From: Lophius americanus | Taxonomy: Eukaryota; Chordata; Actinopteri; Lophiiformes; Lophiidae | Assembly (NCBI GenBank): GCA_037951165.1 | Contig: JBBDHG010000054.1 | Span: forward strand, 5,470,001 to 5,534,000 | Direction: 5' to 3' | Length of the DNA stretch: 64,000 nucleotides | In this document: one piece after another, positions 37,301 through 47,700 of the stretch | Layout of the letters: each line of letters opens with the position of its first letter | Numbering within the stretch: position 1 is the first letter of the stretch | The notes under the pieces: model-generated | Database searches by the model: none | Told to the model about the DNA's origin: nothing | The model's input: the letters and a program-made list of their open reading frames with translations, nothing else | Position numbers and translations under genes: made by a program

Positions 37301-40300
37301 AATTTTTCTCATAATTAAGGGGAAAATGCTGCCTGAAGCAGGGCTTTAAATCCGTCATCCTAAATTTTTCTCTCATTATTTCTAATTGAGCCAAAACTCC
37401 AGCAGCACAGAACTCACTTCAACAATCAACCAACAAGCCTTTGAACCGCCAGTCATTGTCAAAGTTCTTTACTCAAGCCCTTTAATGTCCTTCTCCACTG
37501 TTTTGTTTAGCTAATTTAGAGTTACTATTTCTAATGGAAAAATGTGAGTGAACCTGATAATATGACCCAGTAACTGCATGAATATGATAAAGAGTAAGGG
37601 GACAATGATGGAGCCCTGGAGGACACCACAGGTCAAAGGGGCAAGAGTGGATAAAGTTGAGAAAGATGACACTAATTATACACTCCTAGATGACACTAAT
37701 TATCCACTCCAGCTTAATTATTAGATGGAGTCATTATGGCATCCACTAATTGTCTGTTTTTGAAGAAGTAAGAAGAGTGCAGTGGCAGAGACTTTCCAAA
37801 AGCAATTCTCCCTCTCCTCCATCCCTGAGGCTGAATGATCACAACTAGAAATGCAGTGCAGCACCGAGCTGGAACTGATATGAGGACCGGTCTCTGGGTG
37901 CCGGTGAGGAAGCAGAGCGGGAATGACTGACTGTTGTCATGGTGATACTCAGGGGTGGTGTGAGTAAGTTGTCCACAGTGGAAAGTGTGGCACATCCCGC
38001 AGTGGGTTGAGCGGGTCATTGTCCAGGCGGATCTGAGTCTCAGGCTACTGAGCCACACATTGATCAGGGAGCCAGGAACTCACACCCCAGGGAGGTTTCC
38101 TCCTTGGGGGAGGTTAGAATTTGAGATGGCAGGGAGCATTGAAGTGCATCATATACAGCATGGTCATGTGTGTGCCCATCCATGGAACTGAGACTGAGAT
38201 TGGTGCATTACAGAAAAATGGACAAATATTTTCATTATTGTGGTTCATTATATTATATTCAATAGTTTCTTTTATGATTGGCTGTTAGGGTGGCTTTAGG
38301 TCACACTGCAAAAAAAAAAATCTGGAAAAATCTACCGTAAAAAAAATACCCTGTAGTACATCTACATGGTCACCGTGTTTTTTACGGTGAAATTCTGGCA
38401 ACCACAGCTGGCGGTAATTTACCACAAATTAGAACGTTTTTTTTATTTATGGCCTTTTTTTTTTTTACAGTGCCATAAGTAGAGCTGGCATCTCACATTG
38501 ATGAAGATGGGCCAAATCTAGAGAATAATTTTAGAGATGTGGTGCTCGTAGGACTGTGCGACGAATAAAATATACATTTTTTATATTATTATATTAGTAG
38601 ATATCTCCAACACGTTGTTCATTTATTATTCAAAACAAAAGGCATCCAGGAACATTTACAATTACAATAAATATGGGAAATGAAAGAAAAATAATAAGTA
38701 AAAAACCTGACCGTCTATCGGAGGATAATCTAATGATTCTCTGATTCCTGCCACAACATTTGTGAAAAGATTTTTATATATGATGTATTTCTAAAAACAC
38801 TACAGGTAAGTCCTTATATTAAAATCATACTAAAATTATTTAACACAGTCGTGTAAACATTGGACGCTTTGCCCGTATGAGACAGCTGTCACTCATTCTC
38901 CCAGTTACCAGAGAGACTCCAGTTTGCCTATTAATGAATATAGCAAATGTTTCCTTATTGCTGCAAAATCTATGCATAAATTGTTCGAGTCATATCATCG
39001 ACAGCACTCATAAAACATAGCAACCATCAGTCTTGTGCTTTAAATCTGATATATTTTTTCCTTTAAACCTAATTTTTCTTATCTAATGGCCATTATTAAC
39101 CGCCATATTCTTGCTTGAAACACAGCCTCAGCAATTATTAATCAAAATCTATCCCGATTAATAAAATTCCCCTTTCACTCACATGGTTCTCTTCTTATTC
39201 ATAGTACTGACCAGCAGTTGTCTGTTTTGTTCGGGGAAGACTCTTTGAAGCATGTCCATGCAGAGTGTTCTGTGGTTGGGTAGATCATGAGTGTATTGAG
39301 ATAAAGTGAACTGGAAGCGTTGGTGGTCATCTGCACACCAGCCACAAAATCTGTAACACAATCCAACCCAGAAAAACAGATGGTCAAAGAACCCAAGATA
39401 AATAAATTACAGCACTTTGACACTAGGTTACCAATTCTTGTTTTCACCTCATTTAATTTCCACAGTACATATGGGGTGCATACTGCTAATGGAAGGCGAC
39501 AGAAATATAATGACCGTATGGAAACAAAAAATCTCGTCCATCTGTGGCTTTGAAAAGTTGATATATTCAACCTCCCGGTGAGAAAGACATTTTATGCCCG
39601 TTACATTCCTTCTGGGGACAGAGTTGAAAAAATGCCTCTGTATGCTGCTGATGTACTGCTGAGCTATAAAACTTTAATCAGATCAGCCCATCATACATTG
39701 GTCTCCCTGCACACATACGCTATCAAACCTCTGGAGTCATAGGTCACGGTGGTGGGACCCCTGAACCTTACTCTACATGGTTTTGAGTTGATGCAGCATG
39801 TTACTACTACAGTATTACCTGGTTTCTCCTATCTTATTATTATTACCTATACTGACAGCTATAAACTTTGCTAGTATTGTCCTGCACATCATATATACTG
39901 TATATACTATATATACACCAATATTGTATTGTATTGTTGAACTTTACACTGCATCAACATGGTATTGCATAAGGAATTGTGGATTATGTTAGAGTGGTAC
40001 AGGTTATGTATGAGAGCAGTGTGACAGCGGAGAGGTGTGCAGTAGGAGTGAGAGATGGGTTCAAAGAGGAGGTGGGACTGCACTAAGGCCGTCTCTGAGC
40101 CCCTTCTTGTTTGCTATGGTGATGGTCAGGCTTACAGAGGAGGTCAGACAGGAGTGCCTGTGGACTATGATGTTTACCGATAACATTGTGCTCCGTAATG
40201 AGAGCAGGGAACAGTTGGAAGAAAACCTGAAGATGTGATGGCATGTGCTGGTGAGACGATGAATGAAAGTCAGTCCCAGCAAGACGGAATACATGTGTGT

Positions 40301-41689
40301 GAATGAAAGGGAGATGGGAAGAACGGTGAGGGTGCAAGGAGTATAGACGGAGAAGATTCAGGAGCTTAAGTACTTGGGATCAAACGTTCAGAGCAAAGGG
40401 CAGTGTGGAAAAGAAGTGAAAAAGTGAATGCAAGCCGGGTGGAGTGGTTGGAGAAGAAGGTGTCAGGAGTTATCTGTGACAGAAGAGTAGCAGCAAGTGT
40501 GAAGGGAAAAGTTCAGAAGATGGTAGTGACAGCAGCTCTGCTGTCTGGTTTAGAGATGGTGGCTTTGAAAGAAGACAGGAGGCAGAGCTGGAGGTGGCAG
40601 AGTTGAAAACGTTAAGATTTTCTTTGGGAGGATGGACAGAATTAGAAAGGAGTAAGTCGGATGGACAGCCCAGGCTAGACATCTTGGAGATAAAGCAAGA
40701 GAGGCCAGATTGAGATGGTTTCGACAAGTGTAAAGGAGGTTTAGCCAATCTATTGTTAGAAGGATGCTGGATATGGAGCTCCCAGAAAAAAAGATATAAT
40801 GTCATGTTAAAGATTACCTAATGTGATATTTTTGTGGGATAGGACTATAGGGCTGAATTATTATTTGTGATTTCTTTTTGTGCAGAATGAGAAAAGTTTT
40901 AGAAAACCGCGGTCATACACTTGCAACAAAACTGCAAAAAACGCCAAATCTTTTGTCATTTGACTGACGGGGAAGTATTTAGAATTATGAAAGGAGGCCA
41001 AGAAGAATACTGTCTGTCCTCACGCCTACCTGTCAGTTCTTTGTAGCTGTCGTTGGAGACTCTGCAGCCTACTCTGGTAGCTTTCTGACAAAGAGTTGAA
41101 GGCCTGGATCATGGAGTCCTTCAGCTCGGGGTAAGGGCATTCTGTATCCAAGACCTCCTCTGGAATGTTTTCTTGGTTCACTATATCATCTGAAGTACTG
41201 GTAAGATATTTCTAAAGAAGAGAATACAACAACCTGGATTTTAAATGAAATGTTTTGACATTGGCTTTGGTGACACACTGTAGCAATCATTTTCTAAGCT
41301 CGAGTGTGAGCTATAATACAGCATGAAAATGGATGATTGTGCGGAACCTACCTCCAAGCAAAGACCAATAATCTCTTCCTCCAATGCCAGCCTCTCTTTT
41401 TGAAGTTTAGAAATGCTGTCATCTTGTTGGGCTTTGACAAATTGTATCTGGTAATTTTTTTAATAAAATAAAAAAGAATTAAAGATAATATTTATTTTAA
41501 CCATGTACATCAACATCATAGCAGGGAAATATTCTTATATCAGTTACAATTCAAGAAAAAAATCTTATATATAGAAATAAACACACATACATACATACAT
41601 ACATACATACTTAAATACATACTTACATACATAAATAAATACATGTATGCGTACATACATACATACACACATACATATACATACATACA

Positions 41690-41723
<34 letters not shown>

Positions 41724-44700
41724 CATACATAAATACATGTTTACATATGTACATACATACATTCATACCAAACAGTAAAAATAAAAACTATACAAATAAA
41801 TAATACTAAATAAATAAAACCATAGATATAATTTAAGTAAATATACAAGGTTAATATAAGGGAAAGTCCAATATTCATGTTACAAAGAAGTTACACTCTT
41901 GTATGTATGATTAACCACATAAACATAGCATGTCTGAGGAGGAGGAACGGAGACCGGAAATCCAGTGTTTTGTTGTTTCAGACAATCCATGTGTTTCAAA
42001 AATAACTTAAGATAAATTGGAGAAGACAGATGAAAGGGAAAAAAAAAAAGCTGTCCACACCACCCTCTTATTTGGCTCTATACAATGGTGATGATACTAT
42101 TGATTATTAATTCAGGCAAATTCAGGCAAGTCTTCCCGCTCACTGATCAATCTATCGCGCTCCATGTTCCTCAAGTATCTCCCCTGGTCTGTTTCATCAC
42201 ATAATACGATGTAATACGGACTATTGTACTTTTGTTGTCTCTGAAAGTTAAATTTTTGTTGATAACATAGTTCATAATCTCTTCATAAAATATAAAGTAC
42301 ATGTCTTTAATACAGAAAATACCAAAAATGAAATAAAAAATCCCACTCTGAACAAAAATCAATGACACATACTCCATTATATCTTATTATTATTAGACTT
42401 GGACTATTTAAAAAAACAGCCCCCGGAACCTGTGTCACCTAGACAAGGAATGGAATTTGGTAGACATGTTTGACCTGTCAAGATGTACCAAAAATTGTCA
42501 TGGTGATATGATATAAACGTAACAGGAAGTTGGCTATTTTGGATTTTATGTATGATTCGTACGTCTTTTCTTCGTACTTAAACAAACTTGTAGTGGAGAA
42601 CTTGAAAGAACAAACTTGTACTTTTAAAAACCTCTCCTTTGAATTAAACCCAACCATCAGGATTAAAAGTTATCAAAAGCTTGACATTTTCATGAAACGT
42701 GTAGATAGTCCAGTGCACGCTCCAATCAACGCATTATTTTAATGCTAGTGCCTATTTTCTGTTTATAGTTTGACGGATAGAAGTGTAATCAAACAGTACC
42801 TGAATAAAGATTTCTATCTGAATTTGTCAGCGAATGAAGTAATGCTGTGAAATAAAGGACAAAACTCCTGAAAAAATTGAAAAGACAAAGAAAAGTGTGG
42901 GAAGGGGGCGTGTCGTTTTGTGCTCATGCAATCGGGTGGCTAGAGGCTACGGACCACCAAGAGCAGAGGAGGTCATGGGAAAGAAACCAGTGAAGTGAGC
43001 CACACAGAGGAGATGAAATGGCTGCTAGACAGTTCATTGCGAGTGTGGTCTGTCTTTAAAGACCCCTGCCTTCTTCCTAATCTAGTCATTCATCTCCAGA
43101 GCTCGCATAAAGCCTCTCAGAATCAAAAGCAGCACCGGCGACTCAAGGACTGTGGTTATCTAACAAACATGAGATTTATGGACTGTTCATGCGACACTGA
43201 GAGCTGAGATCATTGTTTGAACTAGCAGTAGAGTTCAAACTTCTGCTGGATCTGCAGGGCGGACTGCTTTAATTTGGTGCCTGCAGAGAGAGTGCACAAC
43301 TAAGAGTCAGAGCTGAAAGCTGGGGGTGTACCACACGGATGACATTCTCCCAAATGATCAGCTAACAGCTGAGGCTACCAGTTAAAGAGCAAGGATTCTC
43401 AAAAAATAAACAATTTGAATTTACATTGAAACCAGCTATAGGGGAGGTCAAAGATTATCAGTTGATTATCAGATTTAAACATATTGCCATTCTGCAGGGG
43501 TTCAACAAATCCAGCTCTGTTGTGTTGGGGATAATAGAAAAAGCATGTATTTGAGTCAAATCACTCTATCACCTGTTGTATCATTGGTTCCCAGTTTGAT
43601 GGATGAGCAGTGAGAGGCAGACGCTTTACTTGAGAGAGTCTGAAGCACAGGTCATCCTTGAGCTGATAAACGGGCACCAGAGAGGCTACTCTGAATGCCT
43701 CTCGCTCCCTTTCCAGGACCAGCCCTAAAACAGATTTATAGGGACATAAGGATAGTTACTTATCAGCAGAGATTGATGACAGACACAAACTAACACATTT
43801 TAAAAACTTGTTGCTTACCATAATCTTGAAGTGAGAAAATGGCTGTGTCCGTTCGATCATGTGGCCTTATTTGCTCTAGAAAGCAGAGGAGGTCATTCTC
43901 AGCCCTCTCCCTATGTATCGAGAGAAAGATTACTGTAAGTATAAAATACAACAATTAACATAAGAGTAACACATCATTAGATAACTTAATGGCACTTACT
44001 TGGTTTGCCATGAAAAATGACTCATTTTGAAAAACCTTATATATTTCTTTATATTCCTTCTTATATTCTAACGACAAAGTCAACTTAACCCTTTGATGTC
44101 GTGCTCAGTAGTTTGGTTAATGACATTTGGGTCGCTATTTCTTATTGAAAAAAAAATGTGTGTCACTAGACAGAACCTATTTATAATATGATCCAGTTTT
44201 TGCTAAAGAGTAAGGGGCCAAGGGTGGAGCTCTGGGGTACAACACAGGTCGAAAGGGCCACCGAGGAAGAGGCATTAATCATGGCTATTGAGAAAGTTCT
44301 AGGATTATTAATCTTTTTAGGATATTAAAGAATTATGTAACCGGATACAACCAAAGAAAAGTCTAATGAGGGTCAAATAGTTTTCTAAAAACATGCTTTA
44401 TCAAGAAGATGAGCTTACTTGATTAAAATGGACTAGTTCTTATATAAAAACCATGCATACCAAACAATTTCTCGTCTAATGGTGTTTGAGATATTTAAGT
44501 GTCTAAGATATTAAATTAATAAACGCCCCACAGAAATGAAATATGCATATTCTTTCTAGTTTTCTTTTCTTTGTGAGTACATTAAAGGGTTGATTGTCAT
44601 TTGGCCAATATGTCCCTTACATACCCAGACGTTGCAATGCTCCTGTTAATATTTGCATCAAAATGAAATGAGATCACAGAAGGAAAATTCTGTTCCTTAT

Positions 44701-47700
44701 GAAAAATGAATATTACAGATATGGTCAACATGGCTGTAATGTTGCAGGAAGCTGGGACTGACCTTAAATACTTTGAATACTGCTCAGTAGTTCTAGTGAT
44801 ACACGATAATACAGGACAAATCATTAAATAGTTGCATTCTCTAGAAATAATATAATCTGAGCATTTGACGTAACTAAAGCTTTAAAGAAGCACTCAGTGG
44901 AATTATTTGACTGAAGTCGTAGCATATGAAAATCTACACACACAACACCACGTTTAGTTAATTTAGTTATGTTCCACAAATTACCATGAATACATTGGAA
45001 AAAAGATTAGAAAATTAATTATGGTTAATTGCCAGTACGGAAGTGAATGTAACCTCCTATAGTGCCACATAATGCAACTATCCTGAATTTAATAAAGAGT
45101 AATGCTTGTTTCAGTGAACACAATTATGTTGAATGTACTGAACAATATTTTTTTTAATTTACTATACACAATTATGTAATACCAAAGCTTTTTACTATTT
45201 CATTAATGCAATTAAACTCCTTTGTTTTAATCGTCAGAGATGTTACTACTCAGGTCGTTAAAAAGAATAAAGACACGTGACGCAAACAACAATTATTTTT
45301 TATGTGCTAAACACTGTTATGTTGAAGTTTTCAGACTTAGTCATGTTGAGTTTACTAAACAGAATTAATTAATTCCAAAATCTTCTAATATTTAATTGAT
45401 GCAATTAAACTCTTTTTTTGCAAAAGATGCAATTAGTTCTATATTCATATATATATATATATATATATATGAATATAGAACTAATTGCATCTTTTGCAAA
45501 AAAAGAGTACATTACATTGTACATTACGCGCGGAGTTGCATGTTCATGACTAAGCTCATTACTGAGGCTGGTGCTTGTGTACATCATTAACCTTGGTCGG
45601 CTCAGACACAGTCATTATGCAGCCGAACGGGCTGCACCCCCAGAGCTATTGCTGCCCTTCTCAGTTGACGAGGCATGACACCACTGAGACTTCAGCTCCT
45701 CTGTTTCAGCACACAGAGCAAATCCTCTGTCCCTACACCGCTCCAACCCCCCGCCCGGCACCTATTTCTTTCCATTTCTCACCTTCAAAATTCAATGTCA
45801 TCACCGCAAGATAAATCAGCTTACATTTTTTCTCTTTGGACTTTTGCCCCCCCCTCCCAACCCTCTCTCCCTTTTTAAACCCTATTTCTTCATGCAGGTT
45901 CCTGCCTAGGCTCAATGGGGCTTAAGTGGAACGGTTGAGCGGAGGTACAGCCGATTCAGAGAGCTGCAGCAGATAATGACAGGGAGTAATAGGAGGCTCT
46001 TACTCCTCCTTCTGTAGCCGGGGGCACTCTCTGCTCCACACCTTTCTGTGCTGCCGCAATATCGAGCTTGCCTTGGTTGCCTTGGCTGAACAGCATATCT
46101 TTTGAACCTATAAGAGAGAGTTTAATGCACAGCAGGAACACACAATTTCCTTGGACCTGGAATAAACACTGAAAAAAAAACTGCTGGAGTTTTTCTTTTA
46201 AATAGGATATCTTTTTATTCATTATTTTATTTTTTCCTCTCCACGCAGCGGAGACTCTATTAACGGCCTTATTGTGACTGTGGGGGCTCATAAAGTGGGG
46301 TAATTCAACTAAAACACTATCGTCGTTAAAGCATGAAAGCAAAGTAAACAGTGGCAAATTAAAATAATTAAGTAGAAACAACGAATGACACGCATGAGCC
46401 ATGTTATTAGGAGGAGGCAGGGGAATTGGGAGGTTGGGGTGGTAGTAGTCTTAATCTCCCCTCATTCTTTTTTCATTTTTATCATGAGAAGCATTCCCTC
46501 CTTCAGAGCGCTCTCAGCGCAACCCTTGATTCTTTCTGTCAGTGTTTCCATACACAGGCCACTGGCTAGGATAATTGTACAAATGAAAATCTAACATAAC
46601 CAATACATGGATGCAATCCCTTTCATAATAATGGGAAATTTAAAAGGGATTTGACAGTCGATTAATGTTTTGACTACTTACTTCTCAATTTGCTGGACAT
46701 GTCCTAAGGCGGACATCCATTCAGGCAACATGAGGTGATTTTAAACCACCAATTTATCCTCAAGTGAAGATTGTGGGAGATTTAAAGAGGAAATGGAGGA
46801 AGTGGAACAAATTTTTTCAATTATTTTTGCATAATTTAAGAATAAGAATATGTGCAACACATTAATAAAGTTGTTTTATATCAAAAAAGTTAAAAGAATA
46901 TGATATCAGAACTGGTTTAATGTACAATGTGAGATTTTATTAAAGCATTAGAATTGTTAAATGGAAGGAAATTGAAATTTAGTGACAAAAAAAAAAGAAA
47001 AAGAGAATTTGTTACAAAACTACAAAACCTGTGGCCGGAGATGAGACTGACATGGGGCTAAAAGTGAAATAAAACTATTAATATCATGTCAATATGCATT
47101 ATTTTTTCTAATGGTGTATACAAGTTTCCTTAAGCAAGTATAATACACATTGTTTACTGTAGCTTTAGGTATTGTGTATGTTATGGTCATTATTAAGTTT
47201 CTTTTTTTATATTTACAACGAAAATGTAGGTTTTATTCTAAGTGGTATGACCTAACAACCTGGAACTTAAGTGAAGCGTACAAGTATGAGAGAAATGGCG
47301 GATGAAAAAAGCAAATTAACCTTAATAATAACCATAACGTAACCTTACTGAAAGACGAAGTACAACAGAGTATTAGGGCCATATTGACAAAATACATTTG
47401 AAAAAGTTTAGATTTTCATGGCAACCTATACACACTGGTCATAGAAGTGATAAAAGCAAATTTTGCTAGTGTTTGATTGCTTGAAGTAGAATCTCATGCA
47501 TTGATCAATAATGGAAATCCCTTGATCTGCAATTCTTTTGTCTCAAATCAGTTGCTAAAGCTATGAGACTGCTGATCTATGATGAACAGTAAAAAGATAA
47601 CAACCTTTTGTTTTCTCATTATCTCCAGAAAACCGTTGCTTGTTCACTCGTGGTAACAAGACAATTATATCGTTATCGCAAGAAAAGGGCATTAAATAAA

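Larger units (their letters stand above)
35277..39211 (-). other. ccdc148: ccdc148 intron
   Basis: No exon seen. Holds one copy of an interspersed repeat (37530-37660) related to 44100-44270, and a MITE at 38304-38472. Confidence 0.6.

Noticed and set aside
41575..41762. CRISPR-like array
   Set aside because: A tetranucleotide repeat without distinct spacers, in a vertebrate genome.
45396..45590. Identical peptides on both strands
   Set aside because: A direct result of the perfect palindrome, not overlapping genes.
45956..46402. 148-codon - strand frame
   Set aside because: A chance frame; the ccdc148 exon inside it uses a different reading frame that fits phase and homology.
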